Shown here in pieces: positions 1-5,723 of a DNA stretch of 5,728 bases; positions within the stretch are counted from its first letter, which is position 1; every line of letters starts with the position of its first letter. Where the stretch lies: positions 1-5,728 of the forward strand of contig CANIMM010000206.1 of NCBI GenBank assembly GCA_947468255.1, written 5' to 3'. The translations under genes were made by a program, and so were the position numbers. A model generated the notes under the pieces. That model worked only from the letters and a program-made list of their open reading frames with translations, was not told the DNA's origin and ran no database searches. Source of the stretch: Chitinophagaceae bacterium. GTDB taxonomy: Bacteria; Bacteroidota; Bacteroidia; Chitinophagales; Chitinophagaceae.

Positions 1-192
1 ATTCCGGTGCATGTATTTCCTGTAAAGTATAATGTAAAAAAATCGGTGGAATACCTAGCATTGGCTACCAAGGATAATAAATCCTTGCAGCTTTTTTCGG
101 GAACATTGCAATCGGCTTTTGATTATTTTGAAACAAGGAAACAATTGCCTGTGATTCTGGTCAATAAGCAGGGGCAATATATTGTCAATTAA
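1..192 (+). CDS. Unidentified protein, C-terminal 63 residues (5' end outside window)
   Basis: The reading frame is open from the first base and ends at TAA 190-192, so this is the tail of a gene starting left of the window. A GTG at 7 could be read as a start, but the frame is open before it and nothing resembles a ribosome binding site, so it is probably an internal Val codon. The visible tail is a mixed alpha/beta segment: a basic beta-like start (PVHVFPVKYNVKK), a middle with Leu and Phe suggesting a helix (LQSAFDYFETRK), and a final strand pair (LPVILVNKQGQYIVN). There is no membrane segment, Cys cluster or recognisable motif, and I cannot name the family. Its stop overlaps the stop of the convergent aspartate kinase gene. 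I am confident it is coding but not of any function. Confidence 0.7.
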   Translation: MPVHVFPVKYNVKKSVEYLALATKDNKSLQLFSGTLQSAFDYFETRKQLPVILVNKQGQYIVN

Positions 193-1463
193 TCGTCCCC
201 GTTAATTGAAAGCGCCTTCAGTAGAACCTGAATGGTTTGCTTTGTTTTTTGACTTAGCAGTTGCTCCCTACCCTCGGTTAATTGTTGAATGATCGCCTCA
301 TTGTAATGTCGAATCGTTAGCAAGGAACAATCTTTTTCTACCTGAACATCGAACAATTCACTTGCTGCAAGTGCCAGCTTCTCAATTTTTTCGGGTTGGT
401 CATCCATACAGCAAAGTAAGCTGATAGCTCCATTTTGCGAAAGGTTGGGCCTAATTTTATTTTCTAGCAAAAGGGTATGCAGTTTGGCTACCAAGTCGTC
501 TTCTACAAAAGAAAAATCGCGCGAACTAACCTGCATCAATACCTGCTTTTCTTTTATCACTATAATCGGGGGTAGCTGATGTGTCGGCTGATTGCTAATA
601 ATAGTACCTGGCAGATCGGGATGTAAAAAACATTTTACGAGCAGCGGAATCGCTTTGTTTTGAAGCGGCTTAATGGTTTTTGGATGTATTACCTGTGCAC
701 CATAGTAGGCCATCTCAATTACCTCCAAATAACTAAGTGCATCAATAATTTGCGCAGCTGGAAATAGTTTGGGGTCAGCATTCATGACTCCTTCTACATC
801 TTTCCAAATGGTTTGACTTTCTGCATTCAGCATGTTAGCAAAAATGGCAGCGCTATAATCACTGCCTTCTCTGCCAAGTGTGGTACTTTCATTTTCATCC
901 GTAGCACCGATAAAACCTTGGGTGATTATGATATCAGTATTTTCGAACAAAGGCGAAATTATTTCTGTAACCTTTTGATGAGTGAAATCCCAGTCAATAT
1001 TGGCTTCCCTAAAATTGTCATCCGTTCTTAGGATGTCTCTCACATCCAACCATTGGTTCTTACAATTGGCGGTGTTGAGGTATTCACTGATAATGGCGGT
1101 ACTTAGCAGTTCACCACTACAAACAATCTGGTCGTAATAATAATCATAATCCCTTACCGGTTTATCATGGAGCAGCCATTCCACTTCCGTGAAAATATTG
1201 GACAGTTCATTGATTGGCTGCTTGGTTAATTGCAAAGCCAGTTCGAGGTGCGTTTCTTTTATCTGGTAAAATAAGGCAAGGGCTTCTGCTTGATTGCCTG
1301 AATAAAATGCAGTGGCCACTTTTTCAAGCTCATTGGTCACCTTGCCCATAGCCGAAAATACAATCAACAGTTTTTCACCCTTATATCGTTGAATGATACG
1401 GGCAACATGCTGAATCCTTTCGATGCTATTAATGCTAGCCCCGCCAAATTTAAAAATCTTCAT
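189..1463 (-). CDS. Aspartate kinase (monofunctional, with divergent C-terminal ACT region)
   Basis: Phosphorylates L-aspartate with ATP to 4-phospho-L-aspartate, the first cytoplasmic step toward lysine/diaminopimelate, threonine and methionine. The 424-residue product opens with the kinase motif KFGGAS (5-10; Ala where many family members have Thr). It continues with SGELLST (116-122), the TQGFIG...TTLGREGSDYSAA block (181-206), WKDVEGVMNADP (220-231) and MAYYGAQVIHPKTIKPL (251-267), all standard aspartokinase signatures. Residues about 303-415 form the ACT regulatory region, with VSSRDFSF and NLSQNGAISLL in place of the usual ligand-binding TSE-type motif, so the effector cannot be predicted. 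It ends after the ACT region, with no homoserine dehydrogenase domain. I chose ATG 1463 because KFGGAS normally sits at the extreme N terminus. A longer frame could start at TTG 1526, but that codon lies inside a promoter-like box. There is no Shine-Dalgarno site. Confidence 0.95.
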   Translation of the reverse strand: MKIFKFGGASINSIERIQHVARIIQRYKGEKLLIVFSAMGKVTNELEKVATAFYSGNQAEALALFYQIKETHLELALQLTKQPINELSNIFTEVEWLLHDKPVRDYDYYYDQIVCSGELLSTAIISEYLNTANCKNQWLDVRDILRTDDNFREANIDWDFTHQKVTEIISPLFENTDIIITQGFIGATDENESTTLGREGSDYSAAIFANMLNAESQTIWKDVEGVMNADPKLFPAAQIIDALSYLEVIEMAYYGAQVIHPKTIKPLQNKAIPLLVKCFLHPDLPGTIISNQPTHQLPPIIVIKEKQVLMQVSSRDFSFVEDDLVAKLHTLLLENKIRPNLSQNGAISLLCCMDDQPEKIEKLALAASELFDVQVEKDCSLLTIRHYNEAIIQQLTEGREQLLSQKTKQTIQVLLKALSINGDD

Positions 1464-1515
1464 GGGTGATAAATATTTTAATGCCTTAAGTGGATGAATG
1501 CTTTTTTTTCTTTTA

Positions 1516-1531
1516 TAGCTTTGCAAAGCTA
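1516..1531. repeat. Perfect 16-bp palindrome containing two head-to-head TAGCTTTG boxes
   Basis: TAGCTTTGCAAAGCTA reads identically on both strands. Each half is TAGCTTTG, which matches the Bacteroidota -7 consensus TAnnTTTG in full, one copy facing each way. It lies 52 bases upstream of the aspartate kinase start. The symmetry could also be an operator for a dimeric regulator; the sequence alone does not distinguish these. Confidence 0.7.
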
Positions 1532-1548
1532 GATTCTAAAATTGGCAA
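1519..1548 (-). promoter_or_regulatory. Candidate promoter for the aspartate kinase gene
   Basis: On the minus strand, TAGCTTTG (1531-1524) matches the Bacteroidota -7 consensus TAnnTTTG. A TTG (1548-1546) lies 14 bases upstream, shorter than the usual spacing of about 19, so the -33 element is weak or absent. Transcription from this box would begin near 1517-1519, giving a leader of roughly 55 bases before ATG 1463. That would exclude the alternative TTG start at 1526. Confidence 0.4.
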
Positions 1549-1741
1549 TCTGAAATTAAGTCTCTCTCTCATTACCTTTAAAGCTGCTTAACTAAACCAG
1601 TAATTGAAAAGTGTGGGAATTTGTTGCCGATTATTTATAAAAATGCTTTAAAAAATAAGGGGCAGTCTCTTTTTCAGAGATGTTGACGGGAGATTTAAAA
1701 ATAAAAAATGCCCAATGCAGATCATTTAACGATTTAATACA

Positions 1742-1771
1742 TTTGAATTGTTACTGCTTTCATTACTTTTA
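1742..1771 (+). promoter_or_regulatory. Candidate promoter for the ABC ATPase and following genes
   Basis: TTTG (1742-1745), then 18 bases, then TACTTTTA (1764-1771). This fits the Bacteroidota -33/-7 arrangement (TTTG, about 19 bases, TAnnTTTG) except for the last base. It implies a transcription start near 1777 and a leader of about 85 bases before ATG 1863. It is the best plus-strand match in this gap. Confidence 0.45.
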
Positions 1772-1862
1772 CACAATAATAACCGGGCCAACTTTCACTT
1801 TGGAGGTAATTGAGCAAAGGGTGAATGTATAGTGTATAAAACCATATTAAGGACCTTGAGGC

Positions 1863-2624
1863 ATGAAAAAGACAATCATTTCAGTAAAAAATTTAAAAAA
1901 AAAATACGGAATTTTTGAAGCAGTAAAGGGCATCTCATTTGATGTGCTGGAAGGAGAGATATTCGGGTTATTGGGCCCAAATGGTGCTGGAAAATCTACT
2001 ACCCTTGAAATCATGGAAACGCTTCGCCAAAAAACCAGCGGGGAGGTGATAGTAGATGGAATGGATCTTGATAAGGAACCCAATAAAATCAAAAAAATAA
2101 TCGGGGTTCAATTACAGACTTCAGGGTTTTATCCGGGTCTGAATTTACTGGAATTGATTGAATTGTTTGCAGGATTGTATAACCAGCAAGTTGACCCTAT
2201 GGGGTTATTGGAGTTGGTGAACCTTACTGACAAAGCAAAGAGTAAATACAAGCAGTTGAGTGGTGGACAAAAGCAACGATTTTCAATTGCCACTACGCTG
2301 ATCAACCAACCTAAAATTGTTTTCTTGGATGAACCCACTACCGGCCTTGATCCGCAGGCTCGCAGAAATTTATGGGACTTGATAAAAGACATTCGTAAAA
2401 AAGGAACAACGGTAATTATTACCACCCATTACATGGATGAAGCAGAGCAATTATGCGATCGAATTGCCATTTTGGATGAGGGGAAAATCATTGCATTGGC
2501 TTCGCCCGATAAAATGATTGATGACTTGGTAGCATCGGGATTTGAAAAACCCAAACTGGTAAAATCCGCTAATCTGGAGGATGTTTTTATCAGCCTTACC
2601 GGTAAAGAAATGAGAGCCGAATAA
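1863..2624 (+). CDS. ABC transporter ATP-binding protein, ABC-2 export type
   Basis: Cytoplasmic ATPase subunit expected to drive a membrane permease, probably an ABC-2-type exporter. All nucleotide-binding motifs are present in order: Walker A GPNGAGKST (38-46), Q-loop Gln85, signature LSGGQ (132-136), Walker B IVFLDEP (152-158) with catalytic Glu157, D-loop GLDP (161-164) and switch His189. The family-typical THYMDEAEQLCDRIAILDEG follows (188-207). The protein is 253 residues; many DrrA/NatA-type relatives are about 300. The loss is in the C-terminal extension, although the end still carries NLEDVFISLTGKEMR, the normal closing motif of this class. An AAGGA (1849-1853) lies nine bases before ATG 1863. 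No permease gene adjoins it: an FKBP gene follows after 33 bases. Codons 11-14 contain a run of ten A residues (1895-1904). The substrate is unknown. Confidence 0.93.
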   Translation: MKKTIISVKNLKKKYGIFEAVKGISFDVLEGEIFGLLGPNGAGKSTTLEIMETLRQKTSGEVIVDGMDLDKEPNKIKKIIGVQLQTSGFYPGLNLLELIELFAGLYNQQVDPMGLLELVNLTDKAKSKYKQLSGGQKQRFSIATTLINQPKIVFLDEPTTGLDPQARRNLWDLIKDIRKKGTTVIITTHYMDEAEQLCDRIAILDEGKIIALASPDKMIDDLVASGFEKPKLVKSANLEDVFISLTGKEMRAE

Positions 2625-2657
2625 TTTTAACCATTTATAAACAATCAAAACAAAGAG

Positions 2658-3404
2658 ATGAAGCATTTTTTTTTAGTAGTTAGTGTATCAATGATGGCAT
2701 TTGTAGCCGTTCAAGCACAGACAAAACCAAAGTTGAAAGTTGTCAATCCGGCAGCAGTACAAATCGCCAAACCGGCGGTAGGAATTTTGAAAAATTTAGA
2801 GGATTCTTTCAGTTATGCCTTAGGACTAAATATTGCCAATAATTTACATCAGCAGGGTATTGATAAGATTAGTAATGCAGCCATGCAAAGGGCAATGGAC
2901 GATGTGTTTTCCAAGAAGCCATTTTTGATGAATGAACAGCAGTCTACTAACTGTATTCAGCAGAAAATACAGGGAAGTATGTCTAAAAAAAATGAGCTGG
3001 TAAAATCTCAGGGAAATGCATTTTTGGCTGCTAACAAAAAGAAATCAGGTGTTGTAAGTTTGCCAGATGGATTGCAATATGAAGTAATCAAAAAGGGAGA
3101 TGCTAGTTCTTCGATGCCGGCTTTGCAGGATACAGTAGTGGCGCATTACGCAGGCACTTTAATCAATGGAAAAAAGTTTGACAACTCTTATGATAGGGGG
3201 GAACCACTTACCATTCCGGTTGCGGGTGTTATCAGGGGATGGACAGAGATTTTGCAACTGATGCATATTGGAGACAAATGGAAAGTGTTTATCCCAAGTG
3301 AGCTTGGCTACGGCGAAAGGGGTGCAGGTGCAGATATACCCGGTGGGGCAGTGTTGATTTTTGAAATGGAACTTTTGGCCATTAAACCAGCTATTGCAAA
3401 GTAG
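2658..3404 (+). CDS. Exported FKBP-type peptidyl-prolyl cis-trans isomerase (FkpA/Mip-like)
   Basis: Catalyses cis-trans isomerisation of Xaa-Pro bonds and probably acts as a folding helper in the periplasm. Residues 1-20 look like a Sec signal peptide: basic MKH, a hydrophobic core, and AVQA before Gln21, with no lipobox Cys. A Pro/Lys-rich linker follows. Residues about 47-130 are a helical FKBP_N-type dimerisation region (DSFSYALGLNIANNL is the recognisable start). Residues about 138-242 are the FKBP catalytic domain. Pocket residues matching those of human FKBP12 can be seen: Tyr164, Phe174-Asp175, Val191-Ile192, Trp195, Tyr218 and Phe235, so it should be active. The 248-residue length fits FkpA/Mip relatives. 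The start codon follows an A-rich leader with no strong ribosome site. A run of nine T residues (2666-2674) lies in codons 3-6. It is probably co-transcribed with the genes on either side. Confidence 0.94.
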   Translation: MKHFFLVVSVSMMAFVAVQAQTKPKLKVVNPAAVQIAKPAVGILKNLEDSFSYALGLNIANNLHQQGIDKISNAAMQRAMDDVFSKKPFLMNEQQSTNCIQQKIQGSMSKKNELVKSQGNAFLAANKKKSGVVSLPDGLQYEVIKKGDASSSMPALQDTVVAHYAGTLINGKKFDNSYDRGEPLTIPVAGVIRGWTEILQLMHIGDKWKVFIPSELGYGERGAGADIPGGAVLIFEMELLAIKPAIAK

Positions 3405-3422
3405 CCCAACAATAATAACATT

Positions 3423-3947
3423 ATGGAAGATCTAAGTTTCCCAATTGGAAAATATGTGCCACAACCCTTTTCTCAAGATCAGCTGAAGGAAAGATTAATT
3501 ACGATACTATTTTTGCCCTCGCAACTTGAAAATTCAATTCTGAACCTAGATGAGTACCAACTCGAAACTCCCTATCGGCCAGGTGGGTGGACAGTGAAGC
3601 AATTGGTACACCATGTGGCAGACAGTCATATGAACGCATTCATCCGATTTAAACTTGGTCTTACAGAAGACAATCCTACCATTAAGCCTTATAACCAGGA
3701 CGCTTGGGCGAACTTGAATGACAGTAAAATAGTTCCGACTAATGTTTCAATCACTTTGTTGCATGCCTTGCATGCAAGATGGGGCGCCTTGTTGAACGGT
3801 ATAACATCGGAAGCATTGGAGCGGACGGTCTTTCATCCTGAGCAAAATAAAGAAATTACACTTTGGCATTTACTGGGGATTTATGCTTGGCATAGTAAAC
3901 ACCATGTGGCACATATTACCGCCCTTAAAGAAAGGATGAAGTGGTAA
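3423..3947 (+). CDS. yfiT: YfiT/BstA-like DinB-fold metal-dependent protein (putative bacillithiol transferase or hydrolase)
   Basis: The 174-residue protein resembles Bacillus YfiT/BstA along its whole length. Recognisable blocks are FPIGKY (6-11), TPYRPGGWTVKQLVHHVADSH (49-69), NAFIRFKLGLTEDNPTIKPY (71-90), HARWGALL (117-124) and YAWHSKHHVAHI (154-165). The family is a four-helix DinB fold with a metal held by three His. By spacing these are probably His64, His157 and His161, all present. Family members are described as metal-dependent hydrolases or as transferases that attach bacillithiol to electrophiles. Several Bacteroidota carry bacillithiol synthesis genes, so a thiol-linked detoxification role is plausible, but no bsh gene lies in this window. 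It starts 18 bases after the FKBP stop with no Shine-Dalgarno site. The exact substrate is unproven. Confidence 0.88.
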   Translation: MEDLSFPIGKYVPQPFSQDQLKERLITILFLPSQLENSILNLDEYQLETPYRPGGWTVKQLVHHVADSHMNAFIRFKLGLTEDNPTIKPYNQDAWANLNDSKIVPTNVSITLLHALHARWGALLNGITSEALERTVFHPEQNKEITLWHLLGIYAWHSKHHVAHITALKERMKW

Positions 3948-3956
3948 TTTATGTTG

Positions 3957-4004
3957 GCAGAGATGGATTGGGTGGAATATTTATTTCAGCCAATCCATCT
4001 CTGC
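3957..4004. repeat. Long perfect inverted repeat (stem-loop) between the yfiT-like and Nudix genes
   Basis: GCAGAGATGGATTGG (3957-3971) is repeated exactly in inverted form as CCAATCCATCTCTGC (3990-4004). This is a 15-bp stem without mismatch around an 18-base loop. After one G/G mismatch the loop can pair five bases further (3973-3977 with 3984-3988, including one G-U), leaving a six-base tip. It begins 10 bases after the yfiT-like stop and ends 18 bases before the Nudix start. No T-run follows on either strand, so it is not a textbook rho-independent terminator. It may still end or pause transcription, or protect the 3' end of the upstream message. Confidence 0.9.
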
Positions 4005-4022
4005 ACCATTAAAATAAATAGT

Positions 4023-4574
4023 ATGAACTGGAAAAAATTATCTTCTGAATATATTTCCAAGCACCCTTATTTCACCGCCAGAAAAGATGTCTGTCAAATG
4101 CCGGGAGGTAAAATTGTGGAAGCATATTATGTGGTGGAATTACCCGCCACTGTTTGTGCATTGGCGATTACTGAAGACGGGAATGTGCTGATGGAAAAGC
4201 AATACCGCCATCCGATGGAGCAGACTATTATAGAATTGCCTGGGGGCTTTGTAGATAGCGGCGAGGAGCCTTCTAGAGCGATTGAGAGAGAACTGTTGGA
4301 AGAAACTGGCTATGCGTTTTCTTCCATCCAATATGTAGGAAAAGTATCTGCCAACCCGGGGCTATTGTCTGGGTATACCTATTTATACCTGGCCCAAGGC
4401 GGCAAAAAAGTAGCTACGCAAAGTTTGGATGCCAATGAAGAAATTGAACTGCTGCAAGTTCCTTTGGAGGAAGTTCGGACAATGCTTTCGAACAATGAGA
4501 TTGTTCAAGCACTGCATGTAAGTTGCTTATTATACGCCTTTCAAAAGCTCGATTCCGAAAACGCAACTGTTTGA
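4023..4574 (+). CDS. Nudix hydrolase, ADP-ribose pyrophosphatase type
   Basis: Probably hydrolyses ADP-ribose or a related nucleoside diphosphate derivative to AMP plus a sugar phosphate, in the cytoplasm and with Mg2+. The 183-residue product carries a complete Nudix box: Gly75, five residues, Glu81, seven residues, then Arg89-Glu90-Leu-Leu-Glu93-Glu94-Thr-Gly96. Ahead of it is EKQYRHPMEQTIIELPGG (58-75), typical of the ADP-ribose pyrophosphatase subgroup. Pro112 lies 15 residues beyond the end of the 23-residue box, the position that marks this subgroup. The frame is open further upstream to ATG 3951, but that extension is translated from the inverted repeat 3957-4004 and has no Nudix character, so I chose ATG 4023. 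Substrate choice within Nudix families is hard to predict; ADP-ribose is the best guess. Confidence 0.9.
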   Translation: MNWKKLSSEYISKHPYFTARKDVCQMPGGKIVEAYYVVELPATVCALAITEDGNVLMEKQYRHPMEQTIIELPGGFVDSGEEPSRAIERELLEETGYAFSSIQYVGKVSANPGLLSGYTYLYLAQGGKKVATQSLDANEEIELLQVPLEEVRTMLSNNEIVQALHVSCLLYAFQKLDSENATV

Positions 4575-4622
4575 AAAGGCGTGTTCAAAAGAGGGCGATC
4601 ATTTATTGATAAGCAGAAATGA

Positions 4623-5204
4623 TTATTGTTTGTTTTGTAAAAATGCAATCAATTTATCCATGGCTTTTTTCCGATGACTGCAGGCGCTTTTTTGTTCGGG
4701 GTTCATTTCTGCAAAACTGAGTGGGGATCCTGCAGGTACAAAAATAGGATCATATCCGAAACCTTTTTCACCCCGTTGTTCTAATAGTATTTCACCTTCG
4801 CAAATTCCCTCAAATTGGAATTCTTGCCCATCTAGTATCAGTGAAATGACGGTTCTAAATCTGGCATCCCGTTGGCTGGTGTTGCCCATCAGCTGTAAAA
4901 CTTTTTCAATATTTGCCTTGAAGGATCTATCCTCTCCTGCAAATCGAGCACTTTTTACACCAGGTGCACCATTGAGTATCGATATTTCTAAACCAGTGTC
5001 CTCACTAAAACAATTTTTTCCGGTAAGGGTATGAATGCTACTGGATTTTTCCGAAGCATTGGCTTCGAGGCTGTCATGTGGTTCGGGAATGTCGATATCA
5101 ATGCCTGCTTCTTGTAAAGTAATAATTGAAAATTGGTTTCCCAAAACCAGTCTTACCTCATCCACTTTATGCTGGTTGTTGGTAGCGAAAATAAGCGTAT
5201 CCAT
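4623..5204 (-). CDS. rdgB: RdgB/HAM1-family XTP/dITP pyrophosphatase
   Basis: Hydrolyses the non-canonical purine nucleotides dITP, ITP and XTP to their monophosphates plus pyrophosphate, keeping deaminated bases out of DNA and RNA. The 193 residues span the family's usual length. The N-terminal ATNNQHK (7-13) supplies the triphosphate-binding Asn and Lys. Further signatures are SLEANASEK (45-53), SEDTGLEI (67-74) with probable catalytic Asp69, LNGAPGVKSARFAG (77-90), GEKGFGYDPIF (145-155) in the base pocket, and SHRKKA (176-181). Glu68 replaces the first Asp of the common DDTGL motif, a mild substitution. ATG 5204 starts four bases after the stop of the upstream minus-strand gene, so the two are very likely co-transcribed and perhaps translationally coupled. 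It converges on the Nudix gene 48 bases away. Confidence 0.96.
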   Translation of the reverse strand: MDTLIFATNNQHKVDEVRLVLGNQFSIITLQEAGIDIDIPEPHDSLEANASEKSSSIHTLTGKNCFSEDTGLEISILNGAPGVKSARFAGEDRSFKANIEKVLQLMGNTSQRDARFRTVISLILDGQEFQFEGICEGEILLEQRGEKGFGYDPIFVPAGSPLSFAEMNPEQKSACSHRKKAMDKLIAFLQNKQ

Positions 5205-5208
5205 AAAA

Positions 5209-5709
5209 TTAGATGTTGAATATTTGTTGAAGGCAGATCCAAAGCTTAGTCTTTTCCGCTTTATTATCGTGAAAATCGGATAATTGCGGTGCCGTCAAAT
5301 AGACTTGGTTATTAAATTGTTGAATTTGATAGGTAGGGAAATTTACAGGCAATTCAATTTGCTCGGGTTGAATGCCGAATAACAATAGTTTTTCGGATTG
5401 CAATTCATCTGTAACCGTTTTATAGGTAACCGATGTATTCTTTTTGATATTGAGGATAGCAACATCCTCCATCGTTAGGTTACAGGCTGATAATATTCCT
5501 AGTAAAAAATTTAATTGATCATCTGGCAGGTACAAAGTTTCATCACTTTGAACTAAAATTAGCACCCGCTTCCGGTTATTACCGAGCGTTAAAAACTGTT
5601 TTGCAACTGATTTGTCCTCTGGTTGGGGGGCATTTTTTAAATCAATTAAGCAATGGGTGAAAAGTTGCTGTAAAACTAGCGGAGGAAGTTGAATTGAATT
5701 TAAACTCAT
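5209..5709 (-). CDS. Uncharacterised 166-residue protein; possible DNA polymerase III psi (HolD)-like
   Basis: I do not firmly recognise this family. The protein has no signal peptide or membrane segment and looks like a soluble alpha/beta protein. After a helical, Gln-rich N terminus (1-40) comes a basic-then-hydrophobic strand KRVLILVQ (47-54). Next are LPDDQLNFLLGILSACNLTMEDV (61-83), a second strand KLLLFG (107-112), and a closing block with YLTAPQLSDF (137-146), Lys153 and LWICLQQIF (156-164). From memory, E. coli HolD has the same order: a hydrophobic strand, a helix before the next strand, then a SPAL...LW motif near the C terminus. Identity is low and the match is only suggestive. The frame stays open to the right window edge, so a start upstream of ATG 5709 cannot be excluded. 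It sits four bases ahead of rdgB, in the same transcription direction. Confidence 0.75.
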   Translation of the reverse strand: MSLNSIQLPPLVLQQLFTHCLIDLKNAPQPEDKSVAKQFLTLGNNRKRVLILVQSDETLYLPDDQLNFLLGILSACNLTMEDVAILNIKKNTSVTYKTVTDELQSEKLLLFGIQPEQIELPVNFPTYQIQQFNNQVYLTAPQLSDFHDNKAEKTKLWICLQQIFNI

Positions 5710-5723
5710 AAAACGGCGTTTTA
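5709..5723. repeat. Short inverted repeat at the start of the 166-residue gene
   Basis: TAAAACG, one G, then CGTTTTA: a perfect 7-bp inverted repeat with a one-base centre, directly beside ATG 5709 on the minus strand. The single-base centre cannot form a tight hairpin of full length, so a protein-binding site or chance is more likely than an RNA structure. The window edge hides what lies upstream. Confidence 0.4.

Larger units (their letters stand above)
1464..1862. other. 399-base non-coding region between divergent genes
   Basis: This AT-rich stretch separates the aspartate kinase (minus) from the ABC ATPase (plus). It contains the 16-bp palindrome (1516-1531), a short TC tract (1561-1570), a small hairpin TCTCT/AGAGA (1666-1680) nested inside GGGCA/TGCCC arms (1660-1664 and 1709-1713), a plus-strand promoter candidate (1742-1771), and an isolated GGAGGT (1802-1807) followed only by four-codon frames. 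I see no credible protein-coding frame, tRNA or known riboswitch in it. Confidence 0.75.

Noticed and set aside
813..1031. Open frame of 72 codons on the plus strand within aspartate kinase
   Set aside because: It is antisense to a highly conserved part of the kinase and resembles no protein family. The same reasoning removes the other antisense frames in the ABC, Nudix and rdgB genes.
1464..1526. A 21-residue N-terminal extension of aspartate kinase beginning at TTG 1526
   Set aside because: The kinase motif KFGGAS normally begins within a few residues of the N terminus, and the TTG lies inside a promoter-like TAGCTTTG box. ATG 1463 is preferred.
1561..1570. Short TC dinucleotide tract, (TC)5
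   Set aside because: Too short and not placed near a start codon or promoter to suggest phase variation.
1802..1839. GGAGGT (1802-1807) followed by tiny frames at TTG 1810 and ATG 1825, as a possible leader peptide
   Set aside because: Each frame has only four sense codons with no run of a regulatory amino acid, and the region otherwise shows no attenuator structure.
3767..3778. 12-bp palindrome CTTGCATGCAAG inside the yfiT-like gene
   Set aside because: It lies within conserved coding sequence for LHAR and is well explained by codon choice.
3951..4022. A 24-residue N-terminal extension of the Nudix protein beginning at ATG 3951
   Set aside because: The extension is almost wholly encoded by the 15-bp inverted repeat and its loop, and Nudix relatives start close to the MNWKK region.
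4570..4589. Possible bidirectional terminator, TTTGAA (4570-4575) and TTCAAA (4584-4589), between the Nudix and rdgB genes
   Set aside because: The stem is only six weak base pairs, overlaps the Nudix stop codon and has no T-run after it.
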